This document shows positions 1-7,761 of a stretch of 38,434 bases of DNA, in pieces. The translations under genes and the position numbers were made by a program. Numbering within the stretch: the stretch's first letter is position 1; the number at the start of each line of letters is the position of its first letter. Source of the DNA: Saccharopolyspora elongata. GTDB lineage: Bacteria > Actinomycetota > Actinomycetes > Mycobacteriales > Pseudonocardiaceae. Below the pieces are notes generated by a model. The model saw nothing but the letters and a program-made list of their open reading frames with translations. It was not told the DNA's origin and ran no database searches. Location of the stretch: assembly GCF_004348985.1 (NCBI RefSeq), contig NZ_SMKW01000086.1, positions 1-38,434 on the forward strand. The letters run 5' to 3'.

Positions 1-22
1 CCCCCAACCGCACCGGCCCACC

Positions 23-69
23 CCGGTGACCGGGCGCGATGCCCCCGACCCCACGCGCCCGGTCACCGG
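23..69. terminator. Strong inverted repeat, likely terminator of an upstream gene
   Basis: A perfect 16-bp inverted repeat, CCGGTGACCGGGCGCG at 23-38 and its exact complement at 54-69, is separated by a 15-base loop. It has no U-tract, which is common for actinomycete terminators. It lies just before the ribosome binding site of the first gene, so it most likely ends a transcript entering from the left. A regulatory hairpin for the gene at 96 is the alternative. Confidence 0.6.
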
Positions 70-95
70 CCAACCCACGGCTCAAGGAGAACGCG

Positions 96-326
96 ATGAC
101 GCGATCGACCGAGAACGGCCCCGAAGGGCGAGTCGGCTACTGGGCCGCCTTCGGCTACCAGAACCACGTGATCCCGGTCGAAGACCCACGCCGCGAAGGC
201 CGGGACCTGATCGCACTCTGCGGCGTGATGACGGCGCCGGAAGACGTCACCGCCCGAGACAGCCGCCCCACCTGCTGCGTCTGCGCAACTGAAGTCCGAA
301 GTGGACGGATAGATGTGCGGCCGTGA
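96..326 (+). CDS. Small Cys/His (zinc-finger-like) protein, 76 aa
   Basis: The function is not known. The ATG at 96 is preceded by a good ribosome binding site (AAGGAGA at 84-90); an in-frame ATG at 39 has none and lies inside the upstream hairpin, so 96 was chosen. The protein carries one His near residue 24 (NHVIPVED), a Cys in ALCGV and a late TCCVC cluster, giving a His/Cys spacing compatible with one zinc site. Short proteins with the outline 'H-(A/V)-(I/V)-P ... LCG ... PTC-x-x-C' are common in Pseudonocardiaceae and are usually labelled zinc-finger protein; that likeness is from memory. There is no signal peptide or membrane segment. Confidence 0.6.
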   Translation: MTRSTENGPEGRVGYWAAFGYQNHVIPVEDPRREGRDLIALCGVMTAPEDVTARDSRPTCCVCATEVRSGRIDVRP

Positions 327-455
327 CGTTCGGCTGAAGGTCGCATTTCCGGCATCGCGGTCGGGCATAATGCCATCTGGCCTGGTGGCAGGCCGTTTTG
401 GGGGAGCGCTCCGAGTTCTGCGTGAGCGCGTTCATGCCGAGGGGAGCATGTTCAA

Positions 456-1892
456 GTGACTCATCAAGGCTGGCCGGGAAACCAAGGCCCGCAGCCCTAT
501 CCGCAGCAGCCGTACCCGCCGCAATATCCGGCCGGTCCGGCCGCGATGCCGCCCAAGAAGCGCCGGATCTGGGTGCCGTTCCTGATCATCGGGCTCGTCG
601 TAGTCCTGGTCGGTGGTGGCGTGGCCGGATGGCTCGCGTTGCGCGCCAGGTACGGCCCGAGGGATGCGGATCAGCGGCAGGCGGCGACGCTGCTCTGGAA
701 AGAAAGCCCGACGATGGAGGAGAAGCCGTTCAACAGCTGGGCTTCCGACGGCATCGTCGCCGTGATGCACGAAGACTGGCTCGACGCGTTCCACGCGGAC
801 ACCGGCGAAGACGCCTGGGACCTGGAACCGCCGCTGCGGGCCGGGGACGACGCGAAGATGAGCCGGTTCTGCGGCATGAGCCACGAGGTGAAGAACGGCC
901 TTGGAGTGGTTGCCTACGGGCCGTACAAGAAGGATTGGTACGGCGGCACCGGCTGCTCGACGATCGCTGTCATCGACGTCAAGACCGGTGCCATCAAGCG
1001 GCAGTTCGACCTGCCGGTCGTCGAAAACCGGAACACCACGAACTTCACCGACCCCGAGATCGTCGGCGACGTGGTGGTCTTCGCGCTGCACGACATCGTC
1101 TACGGCATGAGCCTGACAGATGGAAGGGAAGTCTGGCGATATGACCAGGAACCAGGCCGCTACTGCAATCTTTGGGGGCCCGCCATCAGCGAGCGAACGT
1201 TGGTGTACCCGGTCTACTGCCCGCTCGGCGAGGAGGACGTCCACGAACTGGTTTTCCTCGACCCCGCGACCGGGAGCGTGAAGGGCCGGACTCGGGTCGA
1301 AACGGACAGTCCCGTTAACGTGATCGCAGCAGATCCGCCGGTCGTGTCGGTCGACTCCAGCCTGAACGAGGAAGACCCGGGGAGCCTGCTGGTCTTCGAC
1401 GATACGGGCCGCAAGGTGACCGAGATCCCGGCGAACCAGCCCGCCGGGCGGCTCAACGTCAATCCCATCAACTCAAGCGTGGAAAGCTCAGCGCGCCAGA
1501 GGTATCCGATCCTGATCAAGGATGGAGCGCTGATCGGAGAGACCTGGTCGACTTCGGTCACCGCGAACCGGGAAACCAACAAGATCGTCGCGGTGGATTT
1601 GAAGACCGGCCAGCAGCGGTGGGATGTCGCGCTCGGAGCGAAGATCACCGGCAGGCCGTTCGCGGTGACGGAGAACAGCGTTCTAGCCATCAACGATGGC
1701 ACCTACGAGGACCCGCCACGCGTGTACGAGATCCCGATCAGCGGCGGCAGTCCAAACCCGATCACCGGGGTGTTCCCGGATGAGATCACGTCCCCGACCA
1801 ACTGCAATCTGCACTGGGTCGATGGAACGGTTTATGGCGCGCGGATGGGCGCGGGCACGATGGGAAACGAGCCCGTGTTCGCCGTGAGATAA
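456..1892 (+). CDS. Membrane-anchored PQQ-like beta-propeller protein
   Basis: The 478-aa protein starts at GTG 456 behind GAGGGGAG. Residues 1-32 are a Gly/Pro/Gln/Tyr-rich cytoplasmic tail ending in KKRR. A single membrane helix follows at about residues 36-60 (IWVPFLIIGLVVVLVGGGVA). The rest, about 410 residues, should be outside the cell and contains repeated blade-like units such as 'DAFHADTGEDAWDLE', 'IDVKTGAIKRQFD', 'MSLTDGREVWRYD' and 'VDLKTGQQRWDV'. This is the D-x-x-T-G-x-x-x-W pattern of PQQ/BamB-type propellers. No catalytic residues or PQQ ligands are evident, so a binding or scaffold role is more likely than enzyme activity. A CATAAT box at 366-371 and a short hairpin (379-394, followed by GTTTT) lie upstream. 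Its partner is unknown. Confidence 0.8.
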   Translation: MTHQGWPGNQGPQPYPQQPYPPQYPAGPAAMPPKKRRIWVPFLIIGLVVVLVGGGVAGWLALRARYGPRDADQRQAATLLWKESPTMEEKPFNSWASDGIVAVMHEDWLDAFHADTGEDAWDLEPPLRAGDDAKMSRFCGMSHEVKNGLGVVAYGPYKKDWYGGTGCSTIAVIDVKTGAIKRQFDLPVVENRNTTNFTDPEIVGDVVVFALHDIVYGMSLTDGREVWRYDQEPGRYCNLWGPAISERTLVYPVYCPLGEEDVHELVFLDPATGSVKGRTRVETDSPVNVIAADPPVVSVDSSLNEEDPGSLLVFDDTGRKVTEIPANQPAGRLNVNPINSSVESSARQRYPILIKDGALIGETWSTSVTANRETNKIVAVDLKTGQQRWDVALGAKITGRPFAVTENSVLAINDGTYEDPPRVYEIPISGGSPNPITGVFPDEITSPTNCNLHWVDGTVYGARMGAGTMGNEPVFAVR

Positions 1893-1905
1893 CCCGAGGA
1901 AAGCG

Positions 1906-1937
1906 CTGGCCGCGCACCGGAATCGGTGCGCGGCCAG
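1906..1937. terminator. Bidirectional terminator hairpin
   Basis: A perfect 14-bp stem (CTGGCCGCGCACCG / CGGTGCGCGGCCAG) with a 4-base loop lies 14 bp after the beta-propeller stop codon. It is 30 bp beyond the end of the convergent PPE-like gene, so it can serve both genes. Confidence 0.85.
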
Positions 1938-1967
1938 TTCGCTTCGGTCGACCTCAGCGGGTGTTGC

Positions 1968-3206
1968 TCACTCGCCGAAGACCGGCGGGGCGACCTTGGG
2001 CAGGCCCAGGTCGTCCCAGGCCTCGTCCGTGTCGACCCAGTACTTGTCCTCGTGCTCCTGGTCTTCCTCGCCCTGCTTGCCCTGGCCGCGACCAGCAGCA
2101 CCAGCGCCCATGCCACCGGCGCCACCGCGACCGGCCGCACCAGCAGCGCCACCTGCACCAGCACCGGCACCGGAACCGCCGCCGAGACCGCCGAGTCCGG
2201 CGCGCCCACCGGCACCCAGGCCCGCGCCGCGGCCGCCAGCGCCACCGGCACCGAGCCCACGACCGCCACCGGCACCCGCACCACCGGCGCCGCCGCCGGG
2301 CGGCATCATGCCGATGCCGCCACCGCCCATGTTCGGGCCCGTGCTGACGTTGGGTCCGGGGTTGACGGGCAGGCCGGGACCGTTGGTGACGGGCGGCGAG
2401 GACCACTGCGACGTGTTCTGCGACGGAGTCGTGTAACCACCGTCGCCGGGACCACCAGTGCCACCGGTGCCGCCGCTACCGCTGCCGCCGCCGAGGCTGC
2501 CGCCCCAGCTGCCGCCGCCACCGCCGCCACCAGGCCCGCCGCCGGGAATCCCAGAACCGTTCGGAATGCTGCCAACGGTCGGGTTCGTCCCGGTGCTGCC
2601 GGAGCCCTGGTCGTACGCCATCTCCGGAGCCTTCGGGTAGAAGGCCAGGTTCTGCGAGACGTTCGTGGTGCTGTTGCTGTAGTTGTCGTAGTGCTGCTTG
2701 GCTTCCTGAGCCTTCTCGGTGGCCTCGCGCTCCTGCTTCTGCAGGTCGGTCTCGCCACCGACCAGCCAAGCGCCGCCCTTCTCGAGCAGGTTGTCGGTCG
2801 CATCGACCTTCACCGGCTCGGGCATGCTGTTCTTGACCAGGCCGTAGTTGTTGACCTGTTGTTCGGCCGAGTCGCCGACTGATGCCGAGACGGTCTTGGC
2901 GTCCTGAACGAACTGCGACATCGGCTTCAGCGAGTTGCCGTGTTCCTCGGCAGCTTGCCCGGTCCACGCGACACCGGCCTTAGCGTTGGCCTCGTCGAGT
3001 AGACGACCGACTTCGTCGAAGTCTTCGGTGATGCCCCGCCGCCAGCCCTCCACTGAGGTGACCAGCGGACCAGTGCCGGCCCCGCCGTGAATCTGCTTGA
3101 ACTTCTCCGGGTGGTTGAAGCCGACCTGCTTCATGATCTCGTCCGTGTTACCACGGTCCGATTCACGTGTGAGCAGGTAGCCACCGACGATGATCGGTAA
3201 AACCAT
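1968..3206 (-). CDS. PPE-like type VII secretion substrate with Gly-rich tail
   Basis: The 412-aa product is the last gene of a minus-strand type VII substrate cassette. ATG 3206 was chosen because AAGGGGG sits 7 bases upstream; the GTG at 3212 would be too close to that site. The N-terminal ~180 residues are helical and contain a WxG turn (AWTGQAAEE, residues ~81-89), as in PPE/WXG100 helical hairpins. From about residue 200 to 375 the protein is almost pure Gly/Ala/Ser/Pro low-complexity sequence. A conserved-looking acidic tail follows (DKYWVDTDEAWDDLGLP), ending in PPVFGE. The family places it outside the cell or in the envelope after ESX export, with a PE-like partner and EspG as chaperone. 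Assignment to PPE rests on architecture and neighbours, not on a clear N-terminal Pro-Pro-Glu. The Gly-rich DNA creates several long false open frames on the other strand. Confidence 0.75.
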   Translation of the reverse strand: MVLPIIVGGYLLTRESDRGNTDEIMKQVGFNHPEKFKQIHGGAGTGPLVTSVEGWRRGITEDFDEVGRLLDEANAKAGVAWTGQAAEEHGNSLKPMSQFVQDAKTVSASVGDSAEQQVNNYGLVKNSMPEPVKVDATDNLLEKGGAWLVGGETDLQKQEREATEKAQEAKQHYDNYSNSTTNVSQNLAFYPKAPEMAYDQGSGSTGTNPTVGSIPNGSGIPGGGPGGGGGGGSWGGSLGGGSGSGGTGGTGGPGDGGYTTPSQNTSQWSSPPVTNGPGLPVNPGPNVSTGPNMGGGGIGMMPPGGGAGGAGAGGGRGLGAGGAGGRGAGLGAGGRAGLGGLGGGSGAGAGAGGAAGAAGRGGAGGMGAGAAGRGQGKQGEEDQEHEDKYWVDTDEAWDDLGLPKVAPPVFGE

Positions 3207-3252
3207 GATCACACCCCCTTGTCGTTAATGGTCGTGGTACGCGCGGACGCGA

Positions 3253-3822
3253 TCAAGCGTCCGGGATGTTCTTCAGAACTTCGCTGGTGATCTTCTCTGC
3301 GAAACCGCACGGATCGTTCATTTCCGGAGATCCGCCGCTGTGCTTGGTGTAGTTGATCTCGACGGACTGTGTTTCGGCGACACCGAGTTCGATCCGGCAA
3401 AGGATGTCTTGCTTGTCGACCCGTGCGCCCGGGTAGCCGTCAACGGTCGTCGGTGCGAAGTTGTCGCGGGTCCCGCCAGTTTGATAGATCTTGGCTGGGC
3501 CGCCGGAAGTAGTGTTGATCGAGACACCGACCGCAAACGCGTCGCCGGACCAGTAGCACTGCGTCTCGCCGTACGCCGAAGTGTCCTCCTCGGGCTGGCC
3601 GCCTCCGCCCAACTGTGAAAGCTGCTCTGAGGTGAGCAGCTGGCAGGCGTTGGAGATACCCTTGAGGTTCTTGGGCTTCTCCACCTTCGGCACGGAAGAG
3701 GCCGTGGTCGTGGGAGATTCGGCAGTCGAGCTCGGCGGAGTCTGCGACTCTCCTGGTGAGCAGGCCGAAGCTCCCAGAACCGCAAAGAGGGCCACAGCGG
3801 TGATGCTGGCACAGCGTCGCAC
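3253..3822 (-). CDS. DUF3558-family lipoprotein
   Basis: The 189-aa protein has a lipoprotein signal peptide: MRRC, a hydrophobic stretch (ITAVALFAVLGAS) and a lipobox ending ASAC, with Cys at about residue 21. A Ser/Thr/Pro-rich linker covers residues ~22-48. The domain that follows has the DUF3558 hallmarks 'NACQLLTSEQLSQLG' and 'CYWSGD...GVSINT', with paired cysteines (NACQ, TQCYW, ILCRI, DPCGF) that probably form disulfides outside the cell. DUF3558 lipoproteins are widespread in Pseudonocardiaceae and mycobacteria and have no established function. It lies between the PE-like gene (12 bp) and the PPE-like gene (46 bp) on the same strand, suggesting a surface role linked to the exported pair. 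Confidence 0.85.
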   Translation of the reverse strand: MRRCASITAVALFAVLGASACSPGESQTPPSSTAESPTTTASSVPKVEKPKNLKGISNACQLLTSEQLSQLGGGGQPEEDTSAYGETQCYWSGDAFAVGVSINTTSGGPAKIYQTGGTRDNFAPTTVDGYPGARVDKQDILCRIELGVAETQSVEINYTKHSGGSPEMNDPCGFAEKITSEVLKNIPDA

Positions 3823-3833
3823 GTGAATCGTCC

Positions 3834-4235
3834 TTATACCTGGCGGGCGGTAGCGTTCTCGTCGGTGGTCTGGTACTCGCGTTGAGCAGCCTTCAACTGG
3901 TCGATTTGACTGGTCAGTCGCTTGATGCCATCAGCGACAGCCCACGACAGGCAGCCTTCGTTGTGCCCGGCCATCTCGTTGAGAGAGGTCACGAGACGCT
4001 GGCTGACCTCGTCCTCGCCGGGACCCTGGATGTTCCCCAGCTGCTGGGCCTTCCGAAGGATCCGTTCCATCTTTTCCCGAGCGTCTTCGTACTTGGCGAT
4101 CAGGCCTGGAATCTGCTCGATGTCGACAGTGAACGACGCCGCCTGCGCAGAGCCGCCCGAGTTGATCGCGGTGTGGACCGTCGCCTGCCGCACAGCTTTC
4201 TGCGCCGTCGTGACGACCCCGTCGAAGAATGACAC
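3834..4235 (-). CDS. PE-like ESX substrate with C-terminal YxxxD signal
   Basis: The 133-aa protein starts at GTG 4235, with AGGGGG about 10 bases upstream. The central part (residues ~35-115) is predicted helical (IPGLIAKYEDAREKMERILRKA; VADGIKRLTSQIDQLKAAQ) and could form the two-helix hairpin of PE/WXG100 proteins. Near the C-terminus is YQTTD (Y121-D125), matching the YxxxD/E type VII export signal placed after the second helix. There is no Sec signal. It is the natural partner of the PPE-like protein at 1968-3206, in the same run of genes. Classical PE proteins carry Pro-Glu at the very N-terminus, which is not seen here, so the family name is inferred from motif, size and neighbours. 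Confidence 0.65.
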   Translation of the reverse strand: MSFFDGVVTTAQKAVRQATVHTAINSGGSAQAASFTVDIEQIPGLIAKYEDAREKMERILRKAQQLGNIQGPGEDEVSQRLVTSLNEMAGHNEGCLSWAVADGIKRLTSQIDQLKAAQREYQTTDENATARQV

Positions 4236-4388
4236 CTCTCACTACCCCCTTTGTCCCCTGAATCAGGTACACGTCGCGCTTAGCTTGCCAGGTCTTTGCC
4301 CGTTCGTGCACAGGTGTGACGCTGCTTCGCGCTGATCGGTTCCCAACTCGTTGTCGGATTAGTCCTTTTGGCGGAGTGACGTTGGTCG

Positions 4389-5177
4389 CTACCAGGCCGC
4401 TTCGCGCTGGGTCTTCGTCGTCAGCTCCCCGAGCACCCTGGTGAACGTGCTCATGTCCGCCCCCGCGAACATCCGCTGGGTCCCGCTGTTGTAGACCGCC
4501 GTGCGGCCCTGCTGCAGGTCGATGATCCGCAGCGTCTGGTCTCCCCGGCGCTCGCGGCGGCGGTCGTCCCAGATCGTGACGCCCGCTTCGCCAAGGCCCA
4601 GTCGCGGGCCTTCGAGCAGCTGCGTCATCTTCCGGAAGCTCGCCACGTTCACGCCGCGCGCCCGCAGGCTCTGCTCGATCGCCTGCGGGTCTTCGTCCCC
4701 GCGGCGGCGCACGTCGGCCATGGCCGCGCGCATCTCCGCCAGGTCCACGCTCAGCGCCGGGCGGATGCGGGCCGGCGGGTGTTCCGGGAGCACCGACACC
4801 AGCGACGGGATCAGGTCGTTCGGGTGCACCGGCTCCAGGATGATCCGGTCGCCGTCGACGACCGTGCGCACCGCCGTCTTGTTCGCCTTCGACACCGCGG
4901 CGCGCAGTTCGCTGCCCTTCTGCGAGGAGAATCGCAGGTCGTATTCGACCGTCACGTGCGCGTAGATGCCGAGCAGCTCCATGACCCGGTCGTTCACGCC
5001 GCTCGGGCTGATCAGGCCGCGATCGCGGACCCGCTGCTCCGCCGCCTCGAACTCGCGAGGCATGTCTTTCACGGTCGTCCCGTAGTTGCTGTACGACGCG
5101 ATCATCGGGATCCGGCTGAGATCGGCGCGTTCGGCCAGGATCGCGAATTCGAGTCGGTCGACGTCGAGCTTGGGCAC
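4389..5177 (-). CDS. EspG-family ESX secretion chaperone
   Basis: The 262-aa protein resembles the EspG family, cytosolic chaperones that bind the tip of the PPE partner in PE-PPE dimers and deliver them to the ESX machine. Features seen: a mixed alpha/beta sequence without signal or membrane segment, an N-terminal 'LDVDRLEFAILAERADL', a central 'LLGIYAHVTVEYDLRFS...GSELRAAV' region with the strand pattern of the family, and a C-terminal 'GVTIWDDRRRERRGDQTLRIIDLQQGRTAVY'. The length fits. It starts at GTG 5177 with GGGAG about 12 bases upstream. A 153-bp gap separates it from the PE-like gene, which may hold a second promoter. No ESX core gene (eccB-E, mycP) lies in the window, so the cassette must use a machine encoded elsewhere. 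Confidence 0.75.
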   Translation of the reverse strand: MPKLDVDRLEFAILAERADLSRIPMIASYSNYGTTVKDMPREFEAAEQRVRDRGLISPSGVNDRVMELLGIYAHVTVEYDLRFSSQKGSELRAAVSKANKTAVRTVVDGDRIILEPVHPNDLIPSLVSVLPEHPPARIRPALSVDLAEMRAAMADVRRRGDEDPQAIEQSLRARGVNVASFRKMTQLLEGPRLGLGEAGVTIWDDRRRERRGDQTLRIIDLQQGRTAVYNSGTQRMFAGADMSTFTRVLGELTTKTQREAAW

Positions 5178-5270
5178 TGGTGCTGCGCTCCCGCGTTAGG
5201 GCATCGGAACTTGATGTCGACTGTGCAGACTAACTGGTCGCGGGGCTGCTTGGAGCAGAATTGGGCAGGC

Positions 5271-5558
5271 TCAGCCGTCGAGTCCCGACAGGCCCTTCCA
5301 AGCGCCCCGGGAACCGCGGCGCGCCGCCGAGCGCTGCCAGCGGAACACGCCGTAGCCGATGATGCCGAGCACGCCCCCGGCCAGGCAGGTCCAGAACTGG
5401 ATGCCGGCCCAGTCGCGGATGCCGAACAGCACCACTCCGGCGAACCACAGGGCCGTGCCGAACAGCACCACCGGGGTGGGGTCCGCGAGCCTCCGCGGCA
5501 GCGGCGGAACCGGCCGGTGACCCGGCGCCGAGGGGGTGGATTCGCTGTCCTTTGCCAC
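5271..5558 (-). CDS. DUF2530 small membrane protein
   Basis: The 95-aa protein starts at GTG 5558, where the frame changes from non-coding-like sequence to MAKDSESTPSAPGH. After a Pro-rich N-terminus (VPPLPRRLADPTPV) there are two membrane helices (~residues 29-46, VVLFGTALWFAGVVLFGI, and ~55-70, FWTCLAGGVLGIIGYGV), then a basic tail (RWQRSAARRGSRGAWKGL). This matches the DUF2530 outline; function unknown. It is divergent from the purine permease with 60 bp between them. Start choice is moderately certain: GGGAG lies about 13 bases upstream. Confidence 0.75.
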   Translation of the reverse strand: MAKDSESTPSAPGHRPVPPLPRRLADPTPVVLFGTALWFAGVVLFGIRDWAGIQFWTCLAGGVLGIIGYGVFRWQRSAARRGSRGAWKGLSGLDG

Positions 5559-5618
5559 GTCAGGCAGGCTACTCCCGGTAATGAACGCGCGCGCAGGCGC
5601 GGTGATCGGGAAGTACTG

Positions 5619-7085
5619 ATGGTGGATCGAGACGTTTCCAAGAAGTCGCTGCTGGACCGGTATTTCAAGATCACCGACCGCGGGTCCAGCGTCGGGCGGG
5701 AAGTTCGCGGCGGCGTGGTCACGTTCGTCACGGTCGCCTACATCATCGTGCTGAACCCGCTGATCCTCGGCAGCTCCTCGCCCGACGACGCGGGTGCCAA
5801 GCGCGACGTGCTCGGCAACATCCTGCCGGTTTCGCAGGTCGCGGCGACCACCGCGCTGGTCGCGGGCGTGATGACGATCCTGTTCGGACTGATCGCCAAC
5901 TACCCGTTCGCGATCGCCGCCGGGCTCGGCATCAACACGCTGCTGGCCGTGACCATCGCGCCGCAGGTCACCTGGCCCGAGGCGATGGGCCTGGTGGTGG
6001 TGGACGGCATCATCATCCTGATCCTGGTCGCCACCGGGTTCCGGACGGCGGTGTTCAACGCGGTGCCGCCCGAGCTCAAGGCCGCGATCGCGGTCGGCGT
6101 CGGCGTGTTCATCACCTTCGTCGGCCTGGTCGACGCCGGTTTCGTGCGGCGCCTGCCGGACGCCGCCAATACGACCGTGCCGGTCGGGCTGGGCATCGAG
6201 GGCTCGATCGCCTCGTGGCCGACCGCGGTGTTCGTGTTCGGGCTGGTGCTCACCTCGGTGCTGGTGGCGCGCAAGGTGCGGGGCGCGATCCTGATCAGCG
6301 TGGCCGTCACCACGGTGCTGTCGATCGTGATCGAGTCGATCTTCCACGCGGGCCCGTCGAAGGGCGTCAACGCCTACGGCTGGAACCTCGGCTACCCGGC
6401 GGTGCCGGAGCAGGTCATCGGCCTGCCCGACCTGTCGCTGGTCGGCGACATCTCCTTCGGCGCGTGGACGCGGCTGCCGGCGCTGGCCGCCGCGATGCTG
6501 GTGTTCACGCTGGTGCTGGCGAACTTCTTCGACGCCATGGGCACCATGACCGGCCTCGGCAAGGAGGGCGGGCTCGCCGACAAGGACGGCAACCTGCCGG
6601 GCATCGGCAAGGCGCTGGCCGTCGAGGGCGTCGGCGCGGTCGCCGGCGGGTTGGGTTCGGCGAGCTCCAACACCGTGTTCGTGGAGTCCGCGTCCGGTAT
6701 CGCGGAGGGGGCGCGCACCGGTCTGGCGAACGTGATCACCGGCCTGCTGTTCCTGGCGGCGATGTTCTTCACCCCGCTCTACCAGATCATCCCGGTGGAG
6801 GCGGCGGCTCCGGCGCTGGTCGTGGTCGGGGCGATGATGCTCACCCAGATCCGGCAGATCGACCTGTCCGACTTCAGCATCGCGCTGCCCGCGTTCCTGA
6901 CGATCGTGGTCATGCCGTTCACGTACTCGATCGCCAACGGCATCGGCGCGGGCTTCATCAGCTACGTGCTGCTGCGGGTCTTCACCGGCCGCATCCGCAC
7001 CGTGCACCCGCTGATGTGGGTCGTGTCGGCGGCGTTCGTGCTCTACTTCTGCTCCGGCCCGCTGCACGTGCTCTTCGGCATCTGA
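5619..7085 (+). CDS. NCS2/AzgA-type purine permease
   Basis: This 488-aa inner-membrane protein of about 12-13 helices should import a purine base (guanine, hypoxanthine, adenine or xanthine) with protons. Family features: 'EVRGGVVTFVTVAYIIVLNP' at the first helix, 'AAGLGINTLLAV', 'FFDAMGTMTGLGKEGGL', and the 'SSNTVFVESASGIAEGARTGLANV' segment shared by AzgA transporters. ATG 5619 was chosen because the family N-terminus (KKSLLDRYFKI...) begins just after it and GGGAAG lies 6 bases upstream; the open frame runs much further upstream without homologous sequence. Substrate choice within purines cannot be read from sequence alone. Confidence 0.9.
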   Translation: MVDRDVSKKSLLDRYFKITDRGSSVGREVRGGVVTFVTVAYIIVLNPLILGSSSPDDAGAKRDVLGNILPVSQVAATTALVAGVMTILFGLIANYPFAIAAGLGINTLLAVTIAPQVTWPEAMGLVVVDGIIILILVATGFRTAVFNAVPPELKAAIAVGVGVFITFVGLVDAGFVRRLPDAANTTVPVGLGIEGSIASWPTAVFVFGLVLTSVLVARKVRGAILISVAVTTVLSIVIESIFHAGPSKGVNAYGWNLGYPAVPEQVIGLPDLSLVGDISFGAWTRLPALAAAMLVFTLVLANFFDAMGTMTGLGKEGGLADKDGNLPGIGKALAVEGVGAVAGGLGSASSNTVFVESASGIAEGARTGLANVITGLLFLAAMFFTPLYQIIPVEAAAPALVVVGAMMLTQIRQIDLSDFSIALPAFLTIVVMPFTYSIANGIGAGFISYVLLRVFTGRIRTVHPLMWVVSAAFVLYFCSGPLHVLFGI

Positions 7086-7090
7086 TGCGC

Positions 7091-7134
7091 CCGTTCGCGT
7101 TTTGTGTCGCCAGAGCAGCACGAAGTGCGCACGG
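7091..7134. repeat. Degenerate copy of CCGTGAGTGTTTTGTGTCG hairpin repeat
   Basis: Right after the purine permease stop lies CCGTTCGCGTTTTGTGTCG, an interrupted loop and a partly complementary arm ending GCACGG. It shares GTTTTGTGTCG with the perfect hairpin at 21234-21277 and the second copy at 9272-9314. Like them it sits at the 3' end of a gene, so it probably acts as, or descends from, a terminator hairpin. Many positions are no longer paired. Confidence 0.45.
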
Positions 7135-7236
7135 GGCCTGACCGGGCGAGGCGAGGGCTTTGGGCCGTTCGGAGCAGTGCGTCGATTGGGTTGCGATTCC
7201 GGGTGCGGGGTCGCCGGCTGGCTATGGTGGACGGCC

Positions 7237-7256
7237 ACTGATCAGGCCTGATCAGT
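7237..7256. promoter_or_regulatory. Perfect 20-bp palindrome, candidate MarR operator
   Basis: ACTGATCAGGCCTGATCAGT is a perfect 20-bp palindrome 38 bp before the marR-like start codon, next to the place expected for the -35 box. MarR proteins bind 16-20 bp palindromes in their own promoters. Autoregulation of the MarR/MFS pair is inferred. Confidence 0.7.
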
Positions 7257-7282
7257 TTGTCCGATTCCCCGAAATAGTTTGG

Positions 7283-7288
7283 TAGACT
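7283..7288 (+). promoter_or_regulatory. -10 box TAGACT for a leaderless marR transcript
   Basis: TAGACT (TAnnnT class) ends 6 bases before the GTG at 7295. The mRNA would start at or next to the start codon, and no Shine-Dalgarno sequence is visible. TTGTCC at 7257-7262 could be a poorly spaced (20 bp) -35. Confidence 0.5.
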
Positions 7289-7294
7289 AACGAC

Positions 7295-7729
7295 GTGTCC
7301 GATATCGCGGAGCGCGAGCGCACCCTGGCGAGTCGGCTGCGGCTCGCCGTTGTCCGCCTGAACCGGCGGCTGCGCGCGCAGAGCACCGACTCGAAGATCA
7401 CGCTGTCCCAGCTGTCGGCGCTGTCCTGTCTGCACAAGGCCGGCGCGTTGACGCCCGGCGAGCTGGCGGCCCGGGAAGGCGTCCAGCCGCCGTCGATGAC
7501 CAGGGTGATCTCCGCCCTGGAAGACGCCGGGCTGGTCGCGCGTCGGGCGCACCCCACCGACGGCCGGCAGGCCATCGTGGAGCTGACCGAGGCGGGCCGG
7601 GCCCGCATAGACGAAGAGGTCTCGATCCGGGAGCGCTGGCTGGACCAGCAGCTCGCGGACCTGACCGAGGAAGACCGCCGCGTGCTGTTCCAGGCGGCGG
7701 AGATCATAGACCGGTTGGCGGGCCGATGA
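7295..7729 (+). CDS. MarR-family transcriptional regulator
   Basis: The 144-aa winged-helix dimeric repressor has the classic layout. An N-terminal dimer helix (ASRLRLAVVRLNRRLR) is followed by the HTH (TPGELAAREGVQPPSMTRVISALEDAGLV, about residues 50-80), the wing with the conserved D-x-R pattern (HPTDGRQAIVELTEAGR), and C-terminal dimer helices. It starts at GTG 7295, apparently without a ribosome binding site. The MFS transporter begins 32 bp after its stop, so the pair is probably one unit in which it represses the exporter; the ligand is unknown. From memory, a MarR gene also begins the related mycobacterial region (Rv0880). Confidence 0.93.
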   Translation: MSDIAERERTLASRLRLAVVRLNRRLRAQSTDSKITLSQLSALSCLHKAGALTPGELAAREGVQPPSMTRVISALEDAGLVARRAHPTDGRQAIVELTEAGRARIDEEVSIRERWLDQQLADLTEEDRRVLFQAAEIIDRLAGR

Positions 7730-7761
7730 CCGGAGTCCGGTGAGAGGCGGTACGCACCAGC

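Noticed and set aside
1926..2882. Plus-strand open frames opposite the Gly-rich PPE-like gene
   Set aside because: They are the Ala/Pro/Thr-rich mirror of Gly codons and start inside the terminator hairpin.
5271..7238. Long minus-strand open frame (about 655 codons) opposite the purine permease
   Set aside because: It is rich in Arg/His/Asp/Gly, the typical mirror of a GC-rich gene, and only its last 96 codons (DUF2530) look like protein.
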